Counted from the first letter of the stretch, positions 33,494 through 41,926 are shown. The stretch: DNA of 64,000 nucleotides from Novosphingobium sp. 32-60-15 (GCF_002280675.1 NZ_NCEN01000019.1:1-64000), one strand, 5' to 3'. Made by a program: numbers and translations. Notes: generated by a model not told the origin, from the letters alone.

Positions 33494-34076
33494 TTATTTC
33501 CCAGCAGGATTTGCACATAAATACGCTATTTTAGAATGGCGTCATGCCTTAGCAATTTTGAAGGGTGAATTTCCCGAACAGTTTTTAGACCTGTGTCACG
33601 TTCTTAGTGCATTTGAACTAAGGGAAAGTAGCATTACGCAAGGCGGTGGCGGAAAATCACTTGTCTCCGGATTTCTTGATGGCGAATTGACTAAGCGAGG
33701 TTGGGCAGAGAAAGGTTTTGACACTGCTACCGTGATTGATGGTGTAACCTACGAAACCCCTACGCACAAAGTGGACTGCGTTAAGGGACGCGTCGCCCTC
33801 GACATTGAATGGAACAACAAAACAGAGTTTTATGACCGCGATCTTAACAACTTTCGGATGCTTCATACGCTAGGCGCGATAAGCGTCGGGATCATCGTGA
33901 CCCGCGACTCTGGTCTCCAAACAGCTGTTTTCAATCCGTTAAATATCGGTAGCAAGTATGGCGCTTCTACAACGCATTTGAACAAACTGATCCCAAAAAT
34001 AAATGGTGGAGGTGCAGGTGGATGCCCTCTTTTGGTTATTGCTGTAAAGTCCGGCGCATTTGTTGCTGGAAAGTAG
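33480..34076 (+). CDS. BglII-like type II restriction endonuclease
   Basis: A 198-residue protein from the ATG at 33480 (MDPYSYFPAGFAHKYAILEW), chosen over a GTG four codons earlier because AAGG lies just upstream. The middle holds a PD-(D/E)xK-type core, HKVDCVKGRVALDIEWNNK, with acidic residues before an E-W-N-N-K stretch, then FYDRDLNNFRMLH and GAISVGIIVTR, a pattern I associate with the BglII family. BglII itself uses Gln at the xK position; here it appears to be Asn. It should cut unmethylated DNA at the site protected by the divergent methylase. Confidence 0.75.
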   Translation: MDPYSYFPAGFAHKYAILEWRHALAILKGEFPEQFLDLCHVLSAFELRESSITQGGGGKSLVSGFLDGELTKRGWAEKGFDTATVIDGVTYETPTHKVDCVKGRVALDIEWNNKTEFYDRDLNNFRMLHTLGAISVGIIVTRDSGLQTAVFNPLNIGSKYGASTTHLNKLIPKINGGGAGGCPLLVIAVKSGAFVAGK

Positions 34077-34217
34077 CAACCATCGATTGAATTTGTAATG
34101 GCAAAAGACTTTCGCCGCCCTACGAACCATAACTGGGGATAACGACAAAAGGCGCAAAACCCCCTCAATAGCCTAGTACTTGGCGATTCAGTCAAACTGC
34201 ACACCACCACCCCAAAC

Positions 34218-34343
34218 TCAAATAGCCTTCTCTCCAGCCTTGCCCACGGATTCAATATCGCGGCCGAGGCCCTTCACGGTGTTGCAGCCTGCCAGCGCCA
34301 CGGCGGAACCGAGGGTGAGGATCAGGATGATTTTGCGAATCAC
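34218..34343 (-). CDS. Entericidin A/B-like small lipoprotein
   Basis: A 41-residue gene on a GTG start at 34343: MIRKIILILTLGSAVALAGC then NTVKGLGRDIESVGKAGEKAI. It has a short basic/hydrophobic signal, the lipobox ALAGC and the family core NTVKGLGRDI..G...A. Entericidins are tiny cell-envelope lipoproteins linked to stress or programmed lysis in enterobacteria; homologues are common in alphaproteobacteria with no defined role. It sits between the R-M island and the purB-upstream repeat array. Confidence 0.85.
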   Translation of the reverse strand: MIRKIILILTLGSAVALAGCNTVKGLGRDIESVGKAGEKAI

Positions 34344-34435
34344 GGGGTGTCTCCAAAAGCAAATTTGCCCCGGAGGTTAGCCGGAATCTCGGCGGTCGTC
34401 GCCACGATCTTCGCTCGCCTCCTTTACCCACCTTC

Positions 34436-34990
34436 GTCATTGCGAGCCTCGCGCAGCGGGGTGAAGCAATCCAGGGGTTGGCGGGCGCTGTGGTGGCGCG
34501 CTCTGGATTGCTTCGTCGGCTGCGCCTCCTCGCAATGACGAGGGAGGGGGGCGATGGGGAAAGGGCTTCGACAAGGAAAAGTGGATGCCCTTTGTCTTTG
34601 CGAGCCCTGCGGATTGGTGGCTCGGCATCGCTCTGGATTGCTTCGTCGGCTGTGCCTCCTCGCAATGACGAAAGTGGGGGCGATTGGGAAAGGGCTTCGA
34701 CAGGGAAAAGTAGATGCCCTTTGTCTTTGCGACCCCTGCGGATTGGTGGCTCGGCATCGCTCTGGATTGCTTCGTCGGCTGCGCCTCCTCGCAATGACGA
34801 AAGTGGGGGGCGATGGGGAAAGGTGGATGCCCTTTGTCTTTGCGGCCCCTGCGGATTGGCGGCTCGGCATCGCTCTGGATTGCTTCGTCGGCTGCGCCTC
34901 CTCGCAATGACGAAAGTGGGGGGCGATGGGGAAAGGGGGCGACGGGGAAAGACGCAACCCCCTTGCCTTTGCGGGCCCTGCGCCGTAGCG
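34436..34990. repeat. Tandem array of palindromic intergenic repeats upstream of purB
   Basis: A CTGGATTGCTTCGTCGGCTG core, ending CTCGCAATGACG, occurs four times in the same orientation starting near 34503, 34633, 34762 and 34874 (spacing 130, 129 and 112 bp). A fifth copy (CGTCATTGCGAG...GAAGCAATCCAG, 34437-34481) is inverted. The spacers also repeat (GGGGAAAG..., ATGCCCTTTGTCTTTGCG, CTGCGGATTGG), so whole units of about 130 bp have been duplicated. The core is a known-looking bacterial intergenic repeat. The array is stop-poor in several frames but not coding-like. Confidence 0.88.
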
Positions 34991-35035
34991 GCCCCGCAAC
35001 GCTTATGCGCACCAGATCAGCAGTTGGAGTCGAAC

Positions 35036-36352
35036 ATGGTCCCCCGTTACGCCCGCCCCGCGATGACCGCGATCTGGGAGCCTGAAGCCCGTTATCGCAT
35101 CTGGTTCGAGATTGAGGCCCATGCGACCGAAAAGCTGGGTGAGCTGGGCGTGGTGCCGCCATCGGGTGCGAAGGCGCTGTGGGACTGGTGGGCGACGAAC
35201 CCGGTGATCGACGTGCCTGCGATTGACGCGATTGAAGCGGTTACCAAGCATGACGTGATCGCGTTTCTGGATTGGGTGGCGCAGCAGGTTGGCCCCGAGG
35301 CGCGCTTCATGCATCAGGGCATGACCAGTTCCGACGTGCTGGACACGACGCTTTCGGTGCAGCTTGCCCGCGCGTCCGATTTGCTGATTGCCGATATTGA
35401 CGCTCTGCTGGCGGCGATCAAGCGCCGTGCGTTTGAACACAAATACACCCCCACCATCGGCCGCAGCCACGGCATCCATGCCGAACCCACGACGTTCGGC
35501 AAGAAGCTGGCCGAGGCCTATGCTGAGTTCACCCGCTGCCGTGCGCGGCTGGTTGCTGCGCGCGCGGAAGTTGCGACTTGTGCTATTTCCGGTGCGGTCG
35601 GCACGTTTGCCAACATCGATCCTGCGGTTGAGGAATATGTGGCAGAGAAGCTGGGGCTTGAGGTGGAGCCGGTTTCCACGCAGGTTATCCCGCGTGATCG
35701 CCATGCAATGTATTTTGCAACGCTGGGCGTGATCGCCAGCAGCATAGAACGGCTTGCCATTGAAGTGCGCCATTTGCAGCGCACCGAAGTGCTGGAGGCC
35801 GAAGAATACTTCTCGCCGGGGCAGAAGGGGTCTTCGGCGATGCCGCACAAGCGCAACCCGATTTTGACGGAAAACCTGACCGGCCTTGCGCGCATGGTGC
35901 GATCAGCCGTGACGCCCGCGCTGGAGAATGTGGCGCTGTGGCATGAGCGCGATATTTCACACTCGTCGGTGGAACGCTTCATCGGCCCCGATGCCACGAT
36001 CACGCTTGATTTCGCGCTGGGCCGCCTGACTTCGGTGATCGACAAGCTGTTGATTTACCCTGAGCGGATGCAGAAGAACCTCGATAAGATGGGCGGTCTG
36101 GTCCATTCGCAGCGGGTGCTGCTGGCGCTGACGCAGGCGGGGCTGGAGCGTGATGCTTCGTACCGGTTGGTGCAGCGCAATGCGATGAAGGTGTGGGAAT
36201 CAGACGGTCAGCTTTCACTGATGGAACTGCTGAAGGCTGATCCCGAAGTGGCTGCCGTGTTGAGTGCAGAGCAGATCGAGGAGAAGTTCAACCTCGATTA
36301 CCATTTCAAGGCCATCGACACGATCTTTGCCCGCGTGTTTGGCGCAGACTGA
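35036..36352 (+). CDS. purB: Adenylosuccinate lyase
   Basis: Acts twice in purine synthesis (SAICAR to AICAR, and adenylosuccinate to AMP). From MVPRYARPAMTAIWEPE the 438-residue protein contains TSSDVLDTTLSVQL, the histidine in GRSHGIHAEPTTFG and the superfamily signature GSSAMPHKRNP. The frame is open far upstream through the repeat array, but nothing there resembles the family, so the ATG at 35036 is used. The repeat array immediately upstream presumably contains or borders its promoter. Confidence 0.96.
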   Translation: MVPRYARPAMTAIWEPEARYRIWFEIEAHATEKLGELGVVPPSGAKALWDWWATNPVIDVPAIDAIEAVTKHDVIAFLDWVAQQVGPEARFMHQGMTSSDVLDTTLSVQLARASDLLIADIDALLAAIKRRAFEHKYTPTIGRSHGIHAEPTTFGKKLAEAYAEFTRCRARLVAARAEVATCAISGAVGTFANIDPAVEEYVAEKLGLEVEPVSTQVIPRDRHAMYFATLGVIASSIERLAIEVRHLQRTEVLEAEEYFSPGQKGSSAMPHKRNPILTENLTGLARMVRSAVTPALENVALWHERDISHSSVERFIGPDATITLDFALGRLTSVIDKLLIYPERMQKNLDKMGGLVHSQRVLLALTQAGLERDASYRLVQRNAMKVWESDGQLSLMELLKADPEVAAVLSAEQIEEKFNLDYHFKAIDTIFARVFGAD

Positions 36353-36446
36353 ATAACGGCCTGAAGAACGCGGGGACTCGCCAAGCGGCCTGACCTGTCC
36401 TAGCATTGCCTGCGACGGACGGGTCACGAAGCGAGAGGCCTGAAGC

Positions 36447-36746
36447 ATGCTGCGTACGATTTTCTGGGTTGTGGTGATTGCCGCACTGGCTGCGTTCAGC
36501 GCCGCCAACTGGGTGCCGGTTGAAGTGCGCATCTGGGAAGGACTGCTGCTGGAAACGCGGCTGCCTGCGCTGGTCATCGGGGCTTTCCTGTTGGGGCTGG
36601 TGCCGATGTGGTTTCTGTACCGCGCCACCCGCTGGCGGTTGGCACGGCGGATCACGACGCTGGAAACATCGCTGAACACCCGCGCTGCGCCATCGTTAAG
36701 TTCAACCAACCTTGAAGCTGCCCAAACAAGAAACGAGACGCTGTGA
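36447..36746 (+). CDS. LapA family (DUF1049) membrane protein
   Basis: A 99-residue inner-membrane protein with two helices (TIFWVVVIAALAAFSAANWV and LPALVIGAFLLGLVPMWFLY) around EVRIWEG, followed by a charged cytoplasmic helix (RATRWRLARRITTLETSL). This is the LapA/DUF1049 arrangement; the E. coli relative works with LapB in lipopolysaccharide control, though that partner is not here. Its stop overlaps the GTG start of pyrF (GTGA), so it is the first gene of the pyrF-trpF transcript. Confidence 0.82.
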   Translation: MLRTIFWVVVIAALAAFSAANWVPVEVRIWEGLLLETRLPALVIGAFLLGLVPMWFLYRATRWRLARRITTLETSLNTRAAPSLSSTNLEAAQTRNETL

Positions 36747-37417
36747 GCAACCCGATCTACCTCGCCCTCGACCTTCCCCGCCTTGATGCTGCGGTCGCCC
36801 TTGCCCAAAAGGTAAAGGGCCACGTCGGCGGGCTGAAACTGGGCCTCGAATTCTTTTGCGCGCATGGCCATCATGGCGTGCACGAGGTTGCAAAGGTTGG
36901 TTTGCCGATTTTCCTCGACCTGAAATTGCATGACATTCCCAACACTGTGGCGGGCGCGATGCAGTCTATCCATGTGCTGGAACCTGCCATCGTTACCGTC
37001 CACGCATCGGGCGGGCGGGCGATGATGGAAGACGCCAAGGCCGCAGCGGCAGAGCATTGCAAGGTGGTGGCCGTGACGGTGCTGACCAGCCTTGATGATG
37101 GTGATCTGAATGGCATGGGCGTTGGCGGATCGGCCCACGATCAGGCGCTGCGCCTTGCCGATCTGGCGCAAGAGGCGGGGCTTGATGGCATCGTGTGTTC
37201 GGGCCACGAAGTTGCCGCCATTCACCAGCGTTGGAAGAAGGGCTACTTCGTGGTGCCCGGCCTGCGTCCTGCCGATGGCAAATTGGGTGACCAGAAGCGC
37301 GCCGTTACTCCGCGCGCTGCGCGCGATGCAGGGGCCAGCATCCTCGTCATTGGCCGCCCGATCAGCCGCGCTGATGATCCTGTTGCCGCCGCGCGCGCCA
37401 TCGAAGCCACGCTGTAA
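36743..37417 (+). CDS. pyrF: Orotidine 5'-phosphate decarboxylase
   Basis: The last step of UMP synthesis. A 224-residue TIM-barrel enzyme with a GTG start (SNPIYLALDLPRLDAA) and the catalytic D-x-K-x-x-D: FLDLKLHDIPNTV (about 60-72). Other motifs are GGLKLGLEFF near the N-terminus and VVPGLRP...ILVIGRPIS at the phosphate-binding end. It overlaps the LapA-like gene by 4 bp and is 6 bp before the GNAT gene. Confidence 0.96.
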   Translation: MSNPIYLALDLPRLDAAVALAQKVKGHVGGLKLGLEFFCAHGHHGVHEVAKVGLPIFLDLKLHDIPNTVAGAMQSIHVLEPAIVTVHASGGRAMMEDAKAAAAEHCKVVAVTVLTSLDDGDLNGMGVGGSAHDQALRLADLAQEAGLDGIVCSGHEVAAIHQRWKKGYFVVPGLRPADGKLGDQKRAVTPRAARDAGASILVIGRPISRADDPVAAARAIEATL

Positions 37418-37423
37418 AAGCCG

Positions 37424-37927
37424 ATGATCCGCTTTACGACGGCCAAGCCACAGGACGTGCCGCGCCTGCGCGCGCTGGTGGAAGCGTGCTATCGCGGTGA
37501 CAGCGCAAGGCAGGGCTGGACGCACGAGGCCGACTTGCTGGATGATGAGCGCACGACCGAGGCTGAACTGGCCGAGGTGCTGGCCGATGCCCGCAACCGC
37601 GTCCTGCTGGTCGAAGTGGACAGCAAGCTGGTGGGGACGGTGACGGTTACCGACCTTGGCAATGGCCGCGCCTATATGGGCATGCTCTGCGTCGAACCCG
37701 CATTGCAGGCCGAAGGGCTGGGCCGCGCGCTGCTGGCCGATGCCGAAGATGCGGCGGTTGAGCACTTTGGCGCGACGGTTATGGAAATGACCGTGATCGA
37801 TGCTCGGCCCGACCTCATCGCCTATTACGAACGCCGGGGTTACACGCGCACCGGCGAGACGCGGCCCTTCCCCGCCGCAGGGGAGCACCCGTTTGCAATG
37901 GTCGTGCTGGAACGAAGCCTTGGCTGA
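37424..37927 (+). CDS. GNAT family N-acetyltransferase
   Basis: A 167-residue acetyltransferase with a clear acetyl-CoA loop: MLCVEPALQAEGLGRALL (motif A, Q-x-x-G-x-G/A) at about 84-101, and the C-terminal YYERRGYTRTGETRPF (motif B). The N-terminal MIRFTTAKPQDVPRLRALVE is typical of the RimI-like branch. The substrate is unknown. It is packed 6 bp behind pyrF, so it is cotranscribed. Confidence 0.88.
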   Translation: MIRFTTAKPQDVPRLRALVEACYRGDSARQGWTHEADLLDDERTTEAELAEVLADARNRVLLVEVDSKLVGTVTVTDLGNGRAYMGMLCVEPALQAEGLGRALLADAEDAAVEHFGATVMEMTVIDARPDLIAYYERRGYTRTGETRPFPAAGEHPFAMVVLERSLG

Positions 37928-37998
37928 ACGGTTCATCGCCCTGTAACCTCGGCCCGTCCACATCTGGCGGCCAAGACACTTACGGGAGAATCCCAGTT

Positions 37999-38754
37999 AT
38001 GAAGCGCACGTTCCTGATCGCCGCCGCGATTGCCGCCCTTTCGCCACTGACTGCCGCCCTTGCACAAGGCGCTTCTGCAAATCCGGTCGTCGCTTCGGGC
38101 AATGCGGTGTTGAACATTGCCGCGGAAGGCAAATCCACGCGCACGCCCGATCTGGCGGTGTTCAGCGCTGGCGTTACCACGCAAGCCACCACTGCTGGCG
38201 CTGCGCTTAGCGAAAATGCCAACCGCATGACGGCGGTCATCGCATCGCTGCGCAAGGCCGGTATTGCCGAGCGTGATATCCAGACCAGCAATTTGTCGGT
38301 GAACCCGGTCTATGGCCAGCCAAAGCGCCTGCCCGATGGTTCGTTTGAGCAGCAAGAGCAGGTTATTGTCGGCTATCAGGCGACCAATCAGGTTTCGGTG
38401 CGCCAGCGCAAGCTGGACAGCTATGGCAAGGTCATCGACACGCTGGTTGCCAATGGCGCCAATCAGGTCAATGGCCCGTCATTCCAGATCGACAATGCTG
38501 ATGCCGCGATGGATGAAGCACGGATCGAGGCGATGAAAAAGGCCCGCGCCCGTGCCGATCTTTATGCCAAGGCCGCAGGCCTGCGCGTGGTGCGCGTCCT
38601 GTCGATCAGCGAGAATGCTGGCTGGTCACCCCCGCAGCCGCAAGTGATGTTTGCCCGCGCCGACATGGCCAGCGCGCCAAAGTCATCGCCGGTCGCCGCG
38701 GGCGAACTGGAAATGACGGTAACGATCAACGTCAGCTATGAACTGGCGCAGTGA
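37999..38754 (+). CDS. SIMPL domain (DUF541) secreted protein
   Basis: A 251-residue exported protein: signal peptide MKRTFLIAAAIAALSPLTAA cleaved near LAQG, then a SIMPL domain (GNAVLNIAAEGKSTRTPDLA, QTSNLSVNPVYGQP, GYQATNQVSVRQRKL, ARADLYAKAAGLRV). The family occurs in the periplasm or outer membrane and is sometimes linked to oxidative-stress defence, but the biochemical role is not known. It lies 71 bp after the GNAT gene and 64 bp before trpF on the same strand. Confidence 0.9.
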   Translation: MKRTFLIAAAIAALSPLTAALAQGASANPVVASGNAVLNIAAEGKSTRTPDLAVFSAGVTTQATTAGAALSENANRMTAVIASLRKAGIAERDIQTSNLSVNPVYGQPKRLPDGSFEQQEQVIVGYQATNQVSVRQRKLDSYGKVIDTLVANGANQVNGPSFQIDNADAAMDEARIEAMKKARARADLYAKAAGLRVVRVLSISENAGWSPPQPQVMFARADMASAPKSSPVAAGELEMTVTINVSYELAQ

Positions 38755-38818
38755 CCTTGCGGGACGTTTGACACCGGCAATTTGACAGGGGCGGCGCGTT
38801 CACCGTAACGCGCCGCCT

Positions 38819-39475
38819 ATGCCGTCCAAACCAACCGCCCCCGCCATCAAGATTTGTGGCATCGCCACGCCGCAAGCTTTGGACGCTGCAATCAAAGCGC
38901 GCGCCGACTACATCGGCCTTGTTTTCTTTGCGAAAAGTCCGCGCAATGTATCGCTGCGAGATGCGGCCTTGCTGGGTGAGCGCGCGTCGGGCCGGACCAA
39001 AGTCGTCGGCCTGTTTGTCGATGCGCTTGATGCGACCATTGCCGAAGCGGTTGTCGCTGCCCGCCTCGACGTTATCCAGGTGCATGGCACGGAAACGCCA
39101 CAACGCGTTGCGCAATTGCGCGCGCAGTACGGGTTGCCGGTGTGGAAAGCGCTGTCGGTTGCCAGCCGCGACGATGTGGTGAATGCCGCTGCTTTTGCAG
39201 GAGCGGCGGACATGATCCTGTTCGACGCCAAGGCCCCTAAAGGCGCGGACCTTCCCGGCGGTTTAGGGCTGGTATTCGATTGGGACTTGCTAAGCGCCTA
39301 TCGCGGTGAAGCGCCGTGGGGCCTCGCCGGTGGCTTGTCGCCCGATAATGTCGCCGATGCCGTACGCCGCACCGGCACGGCTCTGGTCGATGTGTCATCA
39401 GGCGTTGAAAGCGCGCCGGGCGTGAAAGATGCAGACCGTATCCGCACGTTCTGCTTCAACGCCCGCAACGCTTGA
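38819..39475 (+). CDS. trpF: Phosphoribosylanthranilate isomerase
   Basis: The third step of the chorismate-to-tryptophan branch. A 218-residue TIM barrel: AIKICGIATPQALDAAI with the catalytic Cys in KICG, GLVFFAKSPRNVS, VVGLFVD, VIQVHGTETP, LFDAKAP with the catalytic Asp, WGLAGGLSPDNV and DVSSGVESAPGVKD. In related genomes trpF is directly followed by trpB; here a MITE-like element and an opposite-strand gene intervene. Confidence 0.96.
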   Translation: MPSKPTAPAIKICGIATPQALDAAIKARADYIGLVFFAKSPRNVSLRDAALLGERASGRTKVVGLFVDALDATIAEAVVAARLDVIQVHGTETPQRVAQLRAQYGLPVWKALSVASRDDVVNAAAFAGAADMILFDAKAPKGADLPGGLGLVFDWDLLSAYRGEAPWGLAGGLSPDNVADAVRRTGTALVDVSSGVESAPGVKDADRIRTFCFNARNA

Positions 39476-39492
39476 TTTGAGGCACAAATACT

Positions 39493-39688
39493 AGGGTCAG
39501 GACCTATTAATCCCGCCTTCGAGGTTTGAGGCAAAATGGCTTGGTGCAAGGCGGATAGGCGCAGGAATAGTGGTTCTATTTCAAGACTATCCAACGCAGC
39601 AGCAGGCCATTTTGGTCAAATCCCTGCGGGACGCCGGAATGTTCGCCATTCCGGCGCCTCGAAGGCGGGATTAATAGGTCCTGACCCT
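39493..39688. mobile_element. MITE-like element with 31-bp perfect terminal inverted repeats
   Basis: Positions 39493-39523 and 39658-39688 are exact reverse complements (ends AGGGTCAGGACC/GGTCCTGACCCT). A TA dinucleotide occupies each outer boundary (39492-39493, 39688-39689), as expected of TA target duplication by IS630/mariner-like transposases. The 134-bp interior codes for nothing but has further symmetry: CAAAATGGC near the left arm against GCCATTTTG near 39606, and a CCGGAATG-TTCGC-CATTCCGG hairpin. The whole unit could fold into one long hairpin. It separates trpF from trpB. Confidence 0.85.
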
Positions 39689-39760
39689 AACGGACGGCCC
39701 CATGAGTGAGGCCGTCCGAAGTATCGTTTGATCGCAGCGAGGCTAGCGCTGCGAAAGGCT

Positions 39761-40318
39761 TCAGAAGCCGTAAACGAGCGACACAGCTGCCTGGTTGTTG
39801 TTCACAGCAGCCGTACCGTTTTCACCGTAGTAGTGCGTGTGGTTGTATTCTACGCGCACGCCCAGCTTCTCGTTCAGATCAGCCTGAAGGCCAAGACCAA
39901 GACGGAGACCATCAGCCGAATCCGAAAATTCAACGCCGTTGGTCAGTTCGGTCGCGCGGCCACGCTGATAGCCGACACGGCCATAAAGCGCGGTGCTGTC
40001 GCTTGGGCGGAAGCCGAGCAATGCCGATGCGCCAAACGCATGGTCGGCTTCTGCAGCATCGACATTGTCACCAACCTTCGCAGTTGCCAGATCAAAGTTG
40101 GCTTCGAAACCAGCGTAGGTCGAGGTTGACAGCGGGAAGTTGTAACCAGCAAAGACCGTACCGCCGACGCCGTTGAAGCCGAAGCCTTCAAGATCGTCCG
40201 ACGATGCGAAGTTATCGTGGGTTACGCCAACGCCGATGTATGAGCCGGCATCGCCAGCGGCAAAAGCGGGGGTAGCTGCAACCAGCGAAGCAGCAAGAGA
40301 GATAAGAACCAGACGCAT
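39761..40318 (-). CDS. Outer-membrane beta-barrel protein
   Basis: A 185-residue exported protein: signal peptide MRLVLISLAASLVAATPAFA, then alternating hydrophobic beta strands ending in the C-terminal aromatic SLVYGF required for outer-membrane insertion. The motifs SYIGVGVTHDNF, GGTVFAGYNF and LGVRVEYNHTHY fit the small OMP_b-brl/OmpA-like barrel family (about 8 strands). An AGGAG Shine-Dalgarno precedes the ATG. It reads against the trp genes and sits between trpF and trpB, so it is an insertion in an otherwise conserved cluster. Its ligand or role is unknown. Confidence 0.85.
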   Translation of the reverse strand: MRLVLISLAASLVAATPAFAAGDAGSYIGVGVTHDNFASSDDLEGFGFNGVGGTVFAGYNFPLSTSTYAGFEANFDLATAKVGDNVDAAEADHAFGASALLGFRPSDSTALYGRVGYQRGRATELTNGVEFSDSADGLRLGLGLQADLNEKLGVRVEYNHTHYYGENGTAAVNNNQAAVSLVYGF

Positions 40319-40695
40319 ATTATTGTACTCCTGACATTTTTGGCCCCTTCTTTGTGAAGTGGGCGAGGCGGCAGGTAGTGGTGCGTCAGATTTATGACAA
40401 TGAGGGAAATCGCATTGTTTTCAAATGGATTACGATTTGTGGCTTTGATGCAACATTAGTATTGCTAACAATTTTTAGAGTGTTCGAAACTACTTTGCCA
40501 TTACTTACAATAATGAAGGCGGCCCCTTGCGGAACCGCCCTCACGACGTAGCATCCGGCCATTTAGGCAGCGTCAGATTGCGGGTGCATGAACGGCGCGC
40601 AATGATTGAATCCGCCCTGCCTGAAAGGGCGCAATCAGGGCAAGAGTTGTGCGAGAATCTGGACAATCGCCCTGCCCTCTGCCAAGCGCCGAAAC
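40319..40695. other. Divergent intergenic region between omp gene and trpB
   Basis: No convincing gene. The first 70 bp hold the Shine-Dalgarno and presumably the promoter of the outer-membrane protein gene. About 40390-40520 is noticeably AT-rich and likely contains promoters for one or both directions. Around 40520-40545 a GGCGG...CCGCC stem followed, on the minus strand, by TTCATTATT may be a weak terminator. The last 100 bp are the trpB leader; no Trp-codon-rich leader peptide was seen. Confidence 0.5.
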
Positions 40696-41922
40696 ATGAG
40701 CGTAGAAACGATAAGCCAGACCCCCAACAGCTTCCGCAACCAACCGGACGAGCGCGGCCATTTTGGCCAGTTCGGCGGGCGCTATGTTGCCGAAACGCTG
40801 ATGCCGTTGATCCTAGAGCTTGAGCGCGAATATATCGCAGCCAAGGCCGACCCTGCCTTCAAGGCAGAGTTCGACGATCTGCTGGAGCATTATGTCGGGC
40901 GGCCCAGCCCGCTTTATTTTGCACCGCGCCTGACCGAGGAATTGGGCGGTGCACAAGTTTGGTTCAAGCGTGACGAGCTGAACCATACCGGCGCGCACAA
41001 GATCAACAATTGCATCGGGCAGATCCTGCTGGCGATGCGCATGGGCAAGACGCGGATCATCGCCGAAACCGGCGCTGGCCAGCACGGTGTTGCCACGGCC
41101 ACGGTTTGCGCGCGCTTTGGCCTGCCCTGCGTGATTTTCATGGGCGCGACAGACGTTGCGCGCCAAGCCCCCAACGTGTTCCGCATGAAGCTGCTGGGTG
41201 CAGAAGTTGTGCCGGTGACGGCAGGCGCAGGCACGCTGAAAGATGCGATGAACGAAGCGCTGCGCGACTGGGTGGCGAACGTGCACAACACGTTCTACAT
41301 CATCGGCACGGCAGCAGGGCCGCATCCCTATCCCGAAATGGTCCGCGATTTTCAAAGCGTGATCGGCAAGGAAGCACGCGCGCAGATGCTGGAGCGCACC
41401 GGCCGCCTGCCTGATGTGCTGGTGGCAGCCATCGGTGGCGGATCAAACGCGATCGGCCTGTTCCACCCGTTCCTTGATGATGCATCAGTCAAGATGCTGG
41501 GCGTGGAAGCGGCAGGGCATGGCCTTGACAAGGAACACGCCGCATCGCTGGCGGGCGGACGCCCCGGCATCCTGCACGGCAACAAGACCTATCTGTTGCA
41601 GGACGAGGACGGCCAGATCATCGAAGGCCACTCGATCAGCGCAGGGCTGGATTATCCCGGCATCGGGCCCGAGCATTCATGGCTCAAGGAAATCGGCCGC
41701 GTCGATTATACCTCGGTGACCGACAAAGAGGCACTGGATGCGTTCCAGTTGCTCTGCCGCACCGAAGGCATCATCCCCGCATTGGAGCCAGCCCACGCGA
41801 TTGCTGCGGTCCAGAAGCTCGCGCCGACGATGGGCAAGGACCAGATTATCCTCGCCAACCTTTGCGGGCGTGGTGACAAGGACATCTTCTCCGTAGCGGA
41901 ACATCTGGGGGTTTCGCTATAA
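40696..41922 (+). CDS. trpB: Tryptophan synthase beta chain
   Basis: Condenses indole and serine with PLP. A 408-residue protein from [15 protein letters not shown], with [13 protein letters not shown], the PLP Lys in [21 protein letters not shown] with the catalytic Glu just before it, and the phosphate loop GGGSNAIG. The in-frame upstream 30 codons are not family sequence. trpA should follow directly; instead a DUF559 element lies between, but trpA keeps a coupled start. Confidence 0.97.
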   Translation: MSVETISQTPNSFRNQPDERGHFGQFGGRYVAETLMPLILELEREYIAAKADPAFKAEFDDLLEHYVGRPSPLYFAPRLTEELGGAQVWFKRDELNHTGAHKINNCIGQILLAMRMGKTRIIAETGAGQHGVATATVCARFGLPCVIFMGATDVARQAPNVFRMKLLGAEVVPVTAGAGTLKDAMNEALRDWVANVHNTFYIIGTAAGPHPYPEMVRDFQSVIGKEARAQMLERTGRLPDVLVAAIGGGSNAIGLFHPFLDDASVKMLGVEAAGHGLDKEHAASLAGGRPGILHGNKTYLLQDEDGQIIEGHSISAGLDYPGIGPEHSWLKEIGRVDYTSVTDKEALDAFQLLCRTEGIIPALEPAHAIAAVQKLAPTMGKDQIILANLCGRGDKDIFSVAEHLGVSL

Positions 41923-41926
41923 ATAG

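Larger units (their letters stand above)
31880..34170. mobile_element. AT-rich restriction-modification island
   Basis: From just after 31880 to about 34170 the base composition drops clearly below the flanks (many A/T runs and codons such as AAA, TTT and TAT), and three genes form a complete type II R-M system: methylase on the minus strand, controller and endonuclease on the plus strand. The flanks (vapBC on one side, entericidin-like gene and purB on the other) return to the high-GC style. No transposase, integrase or terminal repeat was found at the edges, so the transfer route is unknown. Confidence 0.7.

Noticed and set aside
31057..34076. vapBC, R-M system and RadC as one defence island
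   Set aside because: RadC and vapBC have host-like composition and ordinary context; only the R-M genes show foreign composition, so I keep them separate.
34503..34990. CRISPR-like array
   Set aside because: Units are about 112-130 bp with similar, not unique, spacers; no 25-40 bp direct repeats with unique spacers and no cas genes.
34478..35035. A long open extension of purB through the repeat array, and other open frames on both strands of the array
   Set aside because: The frames consist of repeated low-complexity translation of the tandem units, lack any family similarity and are open only because the repeat contains few stops. The ATG at 35036 starts recognisable adenylosuccinate lyase sequence.
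36215..37963. 582-codon open frame antisense to pyrF, the GNAT gene and the LapA-like gene
   Set aside because: Covers several well-identified plus-strand genes and their junctions; composition is that of reverse-complement GC-rich codons (His/Arg/Gln-rich).
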